Part shown: positions 1 through 7,603 of the stretch, piece after piece
Numbering within the stretch: position 1 is the stretch's first letter
How the letters are laid out: the number at the start of each line of letters is the position of its first letter
Origin: Haloarcula vallismortis ATCC 29715
Lineage (GTDB): Archaea; Halobacteriota; Halobacteria; Halobacteriales; Haloarculaceae
NCBI RefSeq assembly: GCF_000337775.1
Contig: NZ_AOLQ01000069.1
Location: 186,001 to 250,000 of the forward strand
Reading direction: 5' to 3'
DNA: 64,000 nucleotides
Notes under the pieces: model-generated
Databases searched by the model: none
What the model was told of the DNA's origin: nothing
Seen by the model: the letters and a program-made list of their open reading frames with translations, nothing else
Program-made: the position numbers and the translations under genes

Positions 1-366
1 GAACCAGCCCCGTCCTTTCAGGTCCTTATCGAGCAACAAGGCGATACCCAGTCCCAGCAGGAACGAGATTGAGACGCTGAAACCGACGTAGATGACTGTA
101 TTCGTGGTAAAGGAAACGAAACTGGGATTGAACACGCCGAGGGCAGCGTCGCTCCCTTCGCGTGCGAGAATCAGCCGCTGGAAGTTCCGCAGGCCGACGA
201 ACTCCAGCTCGTTTGTCACCGGATTGCGGAACTGGAGGCTGCTGAAAAGCAACTTCGCGGTCGGATAGACGATTATTGCGGCGATCCACAGCAGCGTTGG
301 CCCGACGGTCAGCGGGACGAACAGTTTGTCGAGTTTGCGACGCAGTGGGCTCTTTTCGATTGACAT
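1..366 (-). CDS. ABC transporter permease, sugar type (N-terminal part)
   Basis: This is the first 122 codons of a permease that runs off the left edge. It starts at ATG 364-366. A short basic cytoplasmic N-terminus (KSPLRRKLDK) is followed by a membrane segment at about residues 18-40, a periplasmic-side stretch containing the VGLRNFQ motif typical of MalF/UgpA-type permeases, and a second membrane segment at about 88-110. It starts 27 bases downstream of the stop of the solute-binding protein gene on the same strand, so the two are very likely one operon importing a sugar or similar solute. The substrate cannot be read from the sequence. The conserved EAA loop would lie outside the window. 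Confidence 0.85.
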   Translation of the reverse strand, partial: MSIEKSPLRRKLDKLFVPLTVGPTLLWIAAIIVYPTAKLLFSSLQFRNPVTNELEFVGLRNFQRLILAREGSDAALGVFNPSFVSFTTNTVIYVGFSVSISFLLGLGIALLLDKDLKGRGWF

Positions 367-392
367 AATATATAGATTCTAACCCGCGCCGA

Positions 393-1733
393 TCAGATGA
401 GGCCGATATCCTGGTACAGGCGCTCGATGTTGTCGTAAGCGTCGTTGAGTGCCGCCTCGGGGTCTTTGTTGCCGAGTAGCGCCGGCGTGAGCTGTTCGTT
501 CAGGTAGTCGTCGACCTGTGGCTGGGCCATGTACGTCTCGCTCTGTGCGTTTTCGAGGTTGAATCGCATGTCCTCGAGCAGCCAGGACGGGTATTCGCTC
601 TGGATGTCCTCGTCCTCGTAGACGTCCGGGACGACCGCCGGGTTCCCCTCGACGAGCATGTTGTTCTTCGACGACGCGCGGGTCGTCATGAAGCGGGCGA
701 ACTCCTTGGCCGCGTCCTTACGCTCTGAGAACGCCGAGACGCTGATACCGTTCGTGTCCTGGAAGGTTGCACGACTCTCCGGACCTTCCGGAGGCTTTGC
801 GCTGTTGATCCGGTTCTCGTCCCATTCATCGATAGCGCGAGACCCGAGTGGTGTCCATGATTCGACGGTCGCGTACTGGCCGGCGATGAAGTTGTCACCG
901 ATGCCACCCTCGCCGAGGCTGGACATCCCGTCGGGGGTGATGCCGCGCTCCCGGAGCTCGTTGAAGAATTCGAGCACTTCCATCCCCTCCTCGACGAACA
1001 CCGGCTCGTAGCTGTCATTGAACAGCTGGCCGCCGGCTTGATAGAGGAACTGCTTGAAGCTGAACACAGACTTGCCGGACCACGTGAACGCGAATCCGGA
1101 CTTATCGCCCTGTGAGAGCTGCTCGCCCTGGCTCAGCACCTCGTCCCACGTGTCCGGCGGCGCGTCGAAGCCCTGCTCATTCAGGTACTGCTGGTCGTAG
1201 AGGTAGCTGCCCCATTTCCCGAACTCGGGGGCCATGTAGGTCCGGCCGTCGAACTGGACGAGTTCGTTCAGCGAGTCCGGGAACTTCCCCATATGATCGC
1301 TCCCGAGACCGAGCGGTTCGAGCCAGTCGGAGCTGACGAAGTCGGCCAGCCACCAGGTCGGTCCGTTGAACGCGTCGACGGTGCTGTCCTGGTTCCGCCA
1401 GATGGTCGTCAGACTGGTCTTGAGATTGCTCCACGGGACCTCGTTGACCTCGACGGAGATACCGGTCTCCTCCTCGAACCGCTCGATGTTCGCTTCGGTT
1501 CCGGGGTCGAACTCCAGCGATCCGGCGTTGTAGAACACGAGTTCGTCCGCCATGGTTTCCGACCCTGTCCCGGTCGTCCCGCCCTCAGTACTTCCACCAT
1601 CGGAGCTCTGGCCGTCAGAGCCGCCTTCCGTACTCGAGTTGGAGCCACCGCTACAGCCAGCGAGTGCCGCTGTCCCGATGACACCGGCGCTCTTGATAAA
1701 CGTTCGACGAGTGCGTTTTGAGTTCTTCTGCAT
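393..1733 (-). CDS. ABC transporter sugar-type solute-binding lipoprotein
   Basis: A 446-residue extracellular binding protein of the bacterial family-1 (maltose/glycerol-phosphate) type. It begins with a Tat signal (RRTFIK) and a lipobox ending at Cys27 (ALAGC), followed by a Ser/Gly/Thr-rich linker to about residue 62, so it should be a membrane-anchored lipoprotein outside the cell. The mature domain has family features such as the FEEETG stretch and the late TNGISVSAFS segment. A GTG 12 bases upstream (1743-1745) would add four residues. I prefer ATG 1731-1733 because the TATA-like element at 1761-1768 predicts transcription starting at about 1737, downstream of the GTG. The permease follows 26 bases later. 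Substrate unknown. Confidence 0.85.
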   Translation of the reverse strand: MQKNSKRTRRTFIKSAGVIGTAALAGCSGGSNSSTEGGSDGQSSDGGSTEGGTTGTGSETMADELVFYNAGSLEFDPGTEANIERFEEETGISVEVNEVPWSNLKTSLTTIWRNQDSTVDAFNGPTWWLADFVSSDWLEPLGLGSDHMGKFPDSLNELVQFDGRTYMAPEFGKWGSYLYDQQYLNEQGFDAPPDTWDEVLSQGEQLSQGDKSGFAFTWSGKSVFSFKQFLYQAGGQLFNDSYEPVFVEEGMEVLEFFNELRERGITPDGMSSLGEGGIGDNFIAGQYATVESWTPLGSRAIDEWDENRINSAKPPEGPESRATFQDTNGISVSAFSERKDAAKEFARFMTTRASSKNNMLVEGNPAVVPDVYEDEDIQSEYPSWLLEDMRFNLENAQSETYMAQPQVDDYLNEQLTPALLGNKDPEAALNDAYDNIERLYQDIGLI

Positions 1734-1760
1734 GCAATCGCTCACGAGACAGCCATGGAT

Positions 1761-1768
1761 TATAAATT
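1761..1768 (-). promoter_or_regulatory. TATA-like element for the binding-protein/permease operon
   Basis: On the minus strand the stretch reads AATTTATA. It lies about 30 bases before the ATG at 1733, the spacing expected for a haloarchaeal promoter giving a nearly leaderless transcript. Supported by position and base composition only. Confidence 0.4.
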
Positions 1769-2096
1769 ATGGGGGTAATAAAACATGAACATTAATATCA
1801 TAAATAATAGAACGACTGTCTGAGAACAGCTTTCAGTTTCTAAAAACGCTTTTTAGAGAATATCTGGTGTATGATTGTTTTATTTATATATTAAATCGAA
1901 TATTTTTGGGTGATTGATTTCACTCATAAATCTGAATTCGAGCATATTTTGAACGGTTCGTTCACCGAATCGTGCAGACCCGATAATCCACTGAATTGGA
2001 CCTCCGTCAGTCGGTTCGGTATCGAGACGCCCGCAGGTCGCCTGTGGCCCGCACGACCCCGCGCGATTTAAGCCACACCGCTCAGTATCGGTGTGC
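1769..2096. other. AT-rich intergenic region between divergent genes
   Basis: About 330 bases between the divergently transcribed ABC operon and the PQQ-propeller gene. Positions 1780-1925 are much richer in A/T than the rest of the window, with runs such as tttatttatatatt at 1880-1893. I see no convincing gene, RNA or clear inverted repeat. It probably holds the promoters and perhaps regulator sites of both flanking genes. Confidence 0.4.
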
Positions 2097-3311
2097 GTGA
2101 CAGAGCGCGGACGGACGCGGCGGGCGTTTCTGGGGACGCTCGCAGCGACGACGGTCGGGTCGATTGCGGGATGCCAGTCGCAGTTCAACCCGCTTGCGTC
2201 GACGGCTTTGGACGAACACGCCGCGGCGCAGTTCCGGCAGGGGCTCCTGAACCGGGGGTATCAGGACGCTTCGGTTCCGGATGCCGTCGAGTCGGCCTGG
2301 GAACTGCCGGCTAACCGCGGGGACCACACCGCGGCGAAGGGGAGCCCAGCGCTGGCTCCGACCGGTGAGTTGATTCTGGCCGACGATACCGGCCGGGTTC
2401 GGGCGATCTCCACCGACGGCGAGGTCCAGTGGTCGACGACGATTACACAGGCGACGCGGGGAAGCCACGGCACGCCCGCCATCGCCAACGACACCGTCTA
2501 CATCGGGGCCTACGACGGCGCGCTGTCGGCGCTGGACCTCGAGAGCGGCCGGCGGCGCTGGCGGACGGAGTTGGGTGATGCAATCGGCGCGAGCCCGACC
2601 TATTACAACGGGTCGCTGTACGTGGCCGTCGAACATGCCGCACCGAGCGGCAGCGTCGTCGCTGTCAACGCCGCGACCGGTGACGTACAGTGGCGGGACA
2701 GTCGGCCGACCGACCACCCACACTCGACCGTGGCGCTGGACCGCGAACACGGTCGCCTGCTGTTTGGCTCCAACGACGGCTACTGCTACGCCTGGTCGTT
2801 CCCGGACCTGGAGCGGGTCTGGCGCTACGACACCGGTGGCGACGTGAAAGCCCCTATCGCCGTGGCTGACGGGACCGCTATCGTCCCGTCGTGGGCCGAG
2901 ACGGTCACCGCCGTCGATGTGACCGACGGCACGGAACAGTGGACCTTCGAGGCAGACGCCGACGTGATGTGTGCGCCAGCGGTCCACAACGGCACCGTCT
3001 ACGTCGGGAGCCACGACGACCGGGTGTACGCACTTGACCTCGAAAGCGGCGAGGAGCAGTGGCGCTACGGAACCGGCGGGTGGATCATCGGGAGCGTCGT
3101 CGCCACCCCCGACCGCGTGCTCGTCGGGTCCTACGATGGGCGACTGTACGCGCTAGAGCGGGACTCGGGAGCGAAGGTCTGGACCACCGACAACCGCGGC
3201 CACGTGACGAGCGCGCCGTTGGTGACTGCTGACGGCATCTACTACGCGGAGCGCGCCGTCGAGGGCGACCCGGACCGCCCGGGGCTGTGCTACAGGCTCG
3301 TCCCGGCGTAG
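2097..3311 (+). CDS. PQQ-like beta-propeller repeat lipoprotein
   Basis: A 404-residue secreted protein with a Tat signal (RTRRAFLG) and a lipobox ending at Cys26 (SIAGC). The mature part is a chain of beta-propeller repeats of the PQQ/BamB type, recognisable by recurring pieces such as G-x-V-x-W, VYIGAYDGALSALDLESG and VYVGSHDDRVYALDLESG at spacings of about 40 residues. It is likely an outer-surface scaffold or binding protein. The residues that bind the cofactor in real quinoprotein dehydrogenases are not evident, so enzymatic function is not claimed. Start chosen at GTG 2097; a second GTG at 2091 would add two residues. No operon partner is obvious; pdaD follows 42 bases later and could be co-transcribed. 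Confidence 0.85.
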   Translation: MTERGRTRRAFLGTLAATTVGSIAGCQSQFNPLASTALDEHAAAQFRQGLLNRGYQDASVPDAVESAWELPANRGDHTAAKGSPALAPTGELILADDTGRVRAISTDGEVQWSTTITQATRGSHGTPAIANDTVYIGAYDGALSALDLESGRRRWRTELGDAIGASPTYYNGSLYVAVEHAAPSGSVVAVNAATGDVQWRDSRPTDHPHSTVALDREHGRLLFGSNDGYCYAWSFPDLERVWRYDTGGDVKAPIAVADGTAIVPSWAETVTAVDVTDGTEQWTFEADADVMCAPAVHNGTVYVGSHDDRVYALDLESGEEQWRYGTGGWIIGSVVATPDRVLVGSYDGRLYALERDSGAKVWTTDNRGHVTSAPLVTADGIYYAERAVEGDPDRPGLCYRLVPA

Positions 3312-3353
3312 CGAAGCGAAACCCCTTACCCCGCGGACCGTCGACTGTCGCCT

Positions 3354-3824
3354 ATGAGTACCATCCGGGTCGTGTGGGGGACCGCGACCGGCCCGACCGC
3401 GCTGGCCGCGTACGACGCGGCACTCGCCGAGGCGGGCGTCCACAACTACAACCTCATCTCGCTGTCGTCGGTCATCCCCGACGGACCGGCCATCGAAGTG
3501 ACGGGGACAGCACCGGACCTGGGGCCGCCCGGCGAGGCGCTGGAGGTTGTCCAGTCCTCCGTGACCGTCCCGCCGGGCGAGCGCGGCGCGGCGGGCATCG
3601 GCTGGGCCCGCAGTGAGGACGGGCCGGGTATCTTCTACGAGGTCGACGGCACAAGCGAGGATGCAGTCCGAATGGAGATCCGCGAGGGACTGGCCGCTGG
3701 CCGGGACCTCCGAGACTGGGAGTTCGTCGAGGAGAACGTCTACGTCGAGTCGGCGTCCGCCGACGCCGAGTACGCCAGCGCTGTCGTTCTCGCCACCTAC
3801 GGCGAGAGCCACCCGGTGATGTGA
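3354..3824 (+). CDS. pdaD: Pyruvoyl-dependent arginine decarboxylase
   Basis: A 156-residue proenzyme of the PvlArgDC family, which converts arginine to agmatine. The family cleaves itself at a Ser-Ser bond, and the new N-terminal serine becomes the pyruvoyl group. Here the matching site is Ser38-Ser39 in NLISLSSVIPDG. The later GWARSEDGPGIFYEV and ATYGESHPV stretches also fit the family. The length is normal. In archaea agmatine feeds polyamine synthesis and is used by TiaS to make agmatidine at the wobble base of tRNA-Ile, so the gene fits the tRNA-modification theme of the window (family knowledge; role here inferred). Confidence 0.9.
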   Translation: MSTIRVVWGTATGPTALAAYDAALAEAGVHNYNLISLSSVIPDGPAIEVTGTAPDLGPPGEALEVVQSSVTVPPGERGAAGIGWARSEDGPGIFYEVDGTSEDAVRMEIREGLAAGRDLRDWEFVEENVYVESASADAEYASAVVLATYGESHPVM

Positions 3825-3907
3825 GCCGCATATTCCGGTGGTGCCGGCCAGAACTGTGCTCGACCCTGGGTTTTTAGTCTTCCCCCGCATAGAGACAGAG
3901 AACGTTC

Positions 3908-4261
3908 ATGTACGGCAATACGTCGTTTGGTGGGGAGACGGAAGAAGTGACGCTGACCGCGGAACAGCGCGAGGAGCTCCGACGGGACCTCTCAAGCGTC
4001 GCCGCCCGGACTCGCGAGCTCCTGCCCGGCGAGTTCGTCGTCGGCTCGGAAATCAGCAACAGCACGACCGGCCCGCGGGCCACAATTGCGGTCCAGCCTC
4101 CGGTCGGGTCGGTAGTCAGTGCCGACTACACGCCCGAGGACCCGGAAAGCGCGAGCATCTCCGACGCCGAGCGCGACGATCTCGCACAGGGCATCGCCGC
4201 CTCCGCCGCGCTGCAGGTCAAGCAGGTGATGGGCGACGACACCTCGCCGACAGCACAGTAA
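3908..4261 (+). CDS. Conserved haloarchaeal protein (DUF5811-like)
   Basis: A 117-residue acidic protein with no membrane segment or signal peptide. It resembles a short haloarchaeal family I recall as DUF5811; function unknown. The N-terminus MYGNTSFGG is followed by a helix-forming acidic stretch (residues 20-40) and a central segment with alternating beta-like residues (SNSTTGPRATIAVQPP). A T-rich TATA-like element (gtttttag, around 3870) lies 30-40 bases before the ATG. It stands alone on this strand, so neighbours give no functional hint. Confidence 0.7.
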   Translation: MYGNTSFGGETEEVTLTAEQREELRRDLSSVAARTRELLPGEFVVGSEISNSTTGPRATIAVQPPVGSVVSADYTPEDPESASISDAERDDLAQGIAASAALQVKQVMGDDTSPTAQ

Positions 4262-4316
4262 CAGCCGCCGCTCTCAGTTTTCTGCAGACCGGTCACGGTG
4301 TGCGTAGTTGCCAACA

Positions 4317-4508
4317 TCAGGCGTGACCGCCGGCGACCGGCGGATTGTAGAACAACGCGTAGCCGATGGAGCCACCGGCGGGCAGACTGCCGGCACTCAG
4401 CGCAGTCACGAAGCTGATCGAGGTGACGACTGCGCCAAGCGACGCCAGCAGCATCGAGAGGGCGATGCTGGCGAGCACGAGGTCGGGCATCGACAGCGGG
4501 CCAGACAT
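4317..4508 (-). CDS. Small two-helix membrane protein
   Basis: A 63-residue hydrophobic protein with two predicted membrane helices (about residues 8-30 and 34-54) and a short C-terminal tail with GGHA. I do not recognise the family, but size, codon use and a well-placed promoter suggest a real gene. An AT-rich TATA-like stretch at 4535-4548 predicts transcription starting very near the ATG, and an inverted repeat (4512-4527) lies exactly between them, so it may be controlled by a repressor. Confidence 0.6.
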   Translation of the reverse strand: MSGPLSMPDLVLASIALSMLLASLGAVVTSISFVTALSAGSLPAGGSIGYALFYNPPVAGGHA

Positions 4509-4511
4509 TCG

Positions 4512-4527
4512 TGTCTCTACAGAGACA
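4512..4527. promoter_or_regulatory. Inverted repeat at the start of the small membrane protein gene
   Basis: TGTCTC and GAGACA form a perfect 6-base inverted repeat around a 4-base centre. It lies 4-19 bases upstream of the ATG at 4508 and downstream of the AT-rich element at 4535-4548, so it would cover the predicted transcription start. This is the usual place for a repressor operator; no binding protein can be named. Confidence 0.35.
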
Positions 4528-4717
4528 TGGCTCCTAATTAAATATTATTACTCGCGGGAACAGTGTGTTGATTGCCGCCGTCTCGGTGCCCAGTCATAGC
4601 AGAGGAATGGAGTGGAACAGCATAAGTCAAAAGCCGAGGTCATAGAACAGTCCACAGCCTTTGGAGTCGTCGCGCCGCAAACCGATCGCTACGGCCTGTC
4701 TACTGGCCACTGCATGA

Positions 4718-5197
4718 CTATCCCTGAATAAACGATAACTCCTCACGCTGCTCGGCCGGGATGGGATTGGTGTATGTGACGTCCTCACCGGCGCATAGTT
4801 CGTCGAAATCGTCGTCAGTCGTGATCAGGTAATCAGCGTCGTATGCCCGTGCGAGCGCCACAATGAACGAATCGTACACGTCGTGGTCCTTCTCGGCGCT
4901 GATCTCGTATGCCTCTAGCAGGGTCGTCTCGGTCGCGCTTACAATCCGTGCCGGACTCCGAACAAGTGACTGGACTGCGTTTCGCGCAGCGACGGCATCG
5001 ACCCCGAAACTATTGGTCATGAGATACTGTGTCCTGAGCGGATAGTAATCGAAGACGAGCAAGACGTTTGGCCCGTCAAGGGCGTTTTGAATCCACGGAT
5101 ACACGTCGTCGTGCGCCGGATGATCTTCGGTCAGTCCGATGGCGAGAACGTTCACGTCGGTAAGTACCGTCACTTCGGTCGGAAGTGAATCAGTCAT
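4718..5197 (-). CDS. PIN-domain protein, probable VapC-type toxin ribonuclease
   Basis: A 159-residue PIN nuclease. The acidic metal-binding residues are visible: Asp in VLTDVNVLAIG near the N-terminus, the HDVYDSFIVALA motif in the middle and the DYLITTDDDF motif near the C-terminus. A longer reading frame starting at 5269 exists but would overlap the upstream antitoxin gene. ATG 5195-5197 leaves an 11-base gap and begins directly before the PIN fold. The AbrB-type protein just upstream is the likely antitoxin partner, so this is probably an RNA-cleaving toxin, although PIN proteins in other roles cannot be excluded. Confidence 0.8.
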   Translation of the reverse strand: MTDSLPTEVTVLTDVNVLAIGLTEDHPAHDDVYPWIQNALDGPNVLLVFDYYPLRTQYLMTNSFGVDAVAARNAVQSLVRSPARIVSATETTLLEAYEISAEKDHDVYDSFIVALARAYDADYLITTDDDFDELCAGEDVTYTNPIPAEQREELSFIQG

Positions 5198-5208
5198 CGG
5201 TTCTCCGA

Positions 5209-5478
5209 TCACTGATCCATCGGTCCAAAGAGCGCGTCCCCCGCATCGGTTGGCGTCGTGTTCTCCCAATCATCTCGATCAGCCGTTGCGGGCTCTAACT
5301 TCGAACTCGGCTTCGGATTGATCTCAAGGACGGAGCCAACGAGCGTGGCTGGAAGCTCATCATTCGATTCGATTCCTAGCCGGTCCCGGACCTCTTTTGG
5401 GAGGGTGACCCGACCCCTATCGTCGACTGTGAGCGTCAGCTCCTTTTCGCTGTTTTCATCAGCCGAAGACTTCCCCAT
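5209..5478 (-). CDS. AbrB/MazE-type antitoxin or transition-state regulator
   Basis: An 89-residue protein with a swapped-hairpin AbrB domain: the core DDRGRVTLPKEVRDRLGI (about residues 18-36) is the classic DNA-binding signature. The C-terminal half is acidic and probably disordered, as in antitoxins that wrap around their toxin. It is encoded directly upstream of the PIN-domain gene with an 11-base gap. Such proteins usually bind and repress their own promoter; I saw no clear operator in the 170 bases upstream. Confidence 0.8.
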   Translation of the reverse strand: MGKSSADENSEKELTLTVDDRGRVTLPKEVRDRLGIESNDELPATLVGSVLEINPKPSSKLEPATADRDDWENTTPTDAGDALFGPMDQ

Positions 5479-5603
5479 CTGCTTTCACCTAATTCCCACT
5501 ACTATACTGACATCTAAAACTGTTGCGCCCCTCGACCTATTTCCCCCAGAAGTAAGATTACGGAGTGTGCGTTATCTGAAAATCACAAACCAGTCTGATT
5601 CTA

Positions 5604-5630
5604 CCGATCCCCGAAATTAGCGGGGATCGG
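5604..5630. terminator. Perfect hairpin after the AT-rich lipoprotein gene
   Basis: CCGATCCCCG and CGGGGATCGG form a perfect 10-base-pair stem around a 7-base loop. It lies 23 bases past the stop of the minus-strand gene ending at 5653 and before the AbrB gene. It could terminate or stabilise the transcript. No strong T-run follows on the minus strand, so an alternative such as an operator or recombination site is possible. Confidence 0.5.
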
Positions 5631-5652
5631 CACAAGCGAGTCGTGAACGTAG

Positions 5653-7521
5653 TCACGCATTCTGGCGTTCGAAGTATGGCTTTTCGCTTGGGTTCGTAAT
5701 TGTTGAATTAAATCGGAATGCGTTCTGTGGTGGTTCTCTATCTGCGAGAATTTTTCCATCAGCATCTGGTAGGTAATCATCATTTACAGGGATGTGAGAG
5801 TTGATTTGGATGTTTGAAGCGAAACTTGAGATAGATAGGTATACATCTGGGTCAAACCGTTGCACATATCCGATTGTTGCCCCTGCGTAGTTACATTCAA
5901 CTGGCATAAACTTCCCATAATCTCTATCTTCATAGTCAGTACTGCTACTAGTGATTGAATTAGTAGCGTTTCGGTTGTGTGCAGCATCTGGGAGATAACT
6001 AGGTAGTTCTCGACCGAATAGGCAGGCTTGAACGTGGGCGACGTTATCGCCAGTAACTTGCAACAGCCCAACTGTTGTGTCGAGGAGGTGAACGCCGATA
6101 CCACAGAATAATGCTGATGCGTCAACACAGTTCCCGCCGAGTGCGTCTGAACCATTCTGGTTCTGATACCAGTTACTGATTACTTCTTCAGGTGTTTGCA
6201 TATAGGAGCCAACAGAGAATGAATATGGGGAACTCCCAATTATTGCTTTGACAATAGTTGCTTTATAGTATCCATGGGCGTCGTGTTCCTGAAAGTTCGG
6301 ATTGTTTGCAAGAGAATCTTCAATCTCAGTTGCCCACCGTTTCATAACAGGCCGCCCCGCAGCGACTTTGATTGGATTCGCATTAATATTGTCAGACGAA
6401 GTTGTAGCGTCTCCATATCGGCTCCGATAGTACTCTGAGAATGGCGTTGGTGTGTCTGAAATATCACCGTGATAAAACTCAGCTGCAGTTATCAAACTTC
6501 CTTCTGAGTTATGACTATCACGAACAGTTCCACTTGGCGTGGTTGCTGTTTGCCCATCACTAGAGAGTTCGTATCGACCTCTCTCAATCTGTTGGACAAC
6601 AAACGAGTTCCACCGCCGACCTTCAATCATTTCAATATCAGTAATATCGAAATTAAATGTCGCCCAGTCGTATAACGGAACATTCTGGTCATCATCCTCC
6701 ATCACTTCATAAACAGGATAGCGGACGACCATTGTAATCTGAAGGTCTTTCCAATCTCCATACCAATGTTTCGGGTAACGGTCTTCTGTCACATAGTCAT
6801 ACTCAGGTCTATTATAGAGAGACTCGTCTGGTTCATTAAACCAGACTTCAGTTCGTGCTAATGGTTCAAACTCATCACTATACTCACTCTGTGACGGATA
6901 TGGAGGTCCTCGAACGGAGACCATCGTCTCTCCACGAGCCTCATTATAGAATGGAAGCAATACAACATCCAAATTCGGTTCTGACCGTTCTCTCCGTCGC
7001 TCTGGAATTGCGACTTCCCATTCCTCACCGTCGTCGGGACTCGTGACTTCGAGCGTGAAGGTCAGTTGTTGAGCGTAGTTGAGACAGTCGTCGGGAAACT
7101 CGTATTGAACGGTATGCGTTTCGTCGGAAGCGGTTTTGGTTATCGTCTGTTCCGTCAGAAGCGTTCGGTCAGTGGAGTCGAATAGCGGCGCAGAATAGAC
7201 CCGCACGAGGTACTCAACGGAGCCGCCATCAGCAATTAGATTAGCGTACTCCGTTCGAACCCGTATCCCAAATTCGGTTTCGGAACCCCCAATCTCGACG
7301 GGGACAAACAGGTCTGGTTGCTCATCTTCGTCTGATTCGCTGTTCCCATTGTCCTCATCCGCTGAGGGGTTCTGGTCCCGACTCCCTGACGACGGGGAGA
7401 GCATTTCACTGCAGCCTGCGAGTGCCGCCGTCAGTCCCGTGCCTCCGAGTGCGAGCGCAGTACGCCGAGACAGCGGCGCAGAAGAGTACACCTTGTCGGG
7501 TTCCGACGAATCGTCTGGCAT
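5653..7521 (-). CDS. Lipoprotein with transglutaminase-like C-terminal domain
   Basis: A 622-residue Tat lipoprotein: SRRTALALGG signal, lipobox ending at Cys37, then an acidic Ser/Glu/Asp linker to about residue 70. Residues 70-175 look beta-rich. The last third has a transglutaminase/papain-like arrangement: GGNCVDASALF with Cys465, NVAHVQACLFG with His496, and FMPVECNY (Glu542/Asn544) where the third catalytic residue is expected. It may be a surface cysteine protease, an amide-linking enzyme or an inactive relative. Roughly the last 450 codons are AT-rich while the first 170 match the genome, suggesting a mosaic or transferred gene. I do not recognise a named family. Confidence 0.7.
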   Translation of the reverse strand: MPDDSSEPDKVYSSAPLSRRTALALGGTGLTAALAGCSEMLSPSSGSRDQNPSADEDNGNSESDEDEQPDLFVPVEIGGSETEFGIRVRTEYANLIADGGSVEYLVRVYSAPLFDSTDRTLLTEQTITKTASDETHTVQYEFPDDCLNYAQQLTFTLEVTSPDDGEEWEVAIPERRRERSEPNLDVVLLPFYNEARGETMVSVRGPPYPSQSEYSDEFEPLARTEVWFNEPDESLYNRPEYDYVTEDRYPKHWYGDWKDLQITMVVRYPVYEVMEDDDQNVPLYDWATFNFDITDIEMIEGRRWNSFVVQQIERGRYELSSDGQTATTPSGTVRDSHNSEGSLITAAEFYHGDISDTPTPFSEYYRSRYGDATTSSDNINANPIKVAAGRPVMKRWATEIEDSLANNPNFQEHDAHGYYKATIVKAIIGSSPYSFSVGSYMQTPEEVISNWYQNQNGSDALGGNCVDASALFCGIGVHLLDTTVGLLQVTGDNVAHVQACLFGRELPSYLPDAAHNRNATNSITSSSTDYEDRDYGKFMPVECNYAGATIGYVQRFDPDVYLSISSFASNIQINSHIPVNDDYLPDADGKILADREPPQNAFRFNSTITNPSEKPYFERQNA

Positions 7522-7603
7522 ACCTTGCAGCTTGCCTGCCAGCTAATTGTAGGTTTAGGTTGTTACCCCGAAACAGGGTAAAGAAAAATAACGAATTCTG
7601 ACT

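Noticed and set aside
4718-5269. Longer start for the PIN protein at 5269
   Set aside because: It would overlap the AbrB gene by 61 bases; the shorter start gives a clean 11-base gap.
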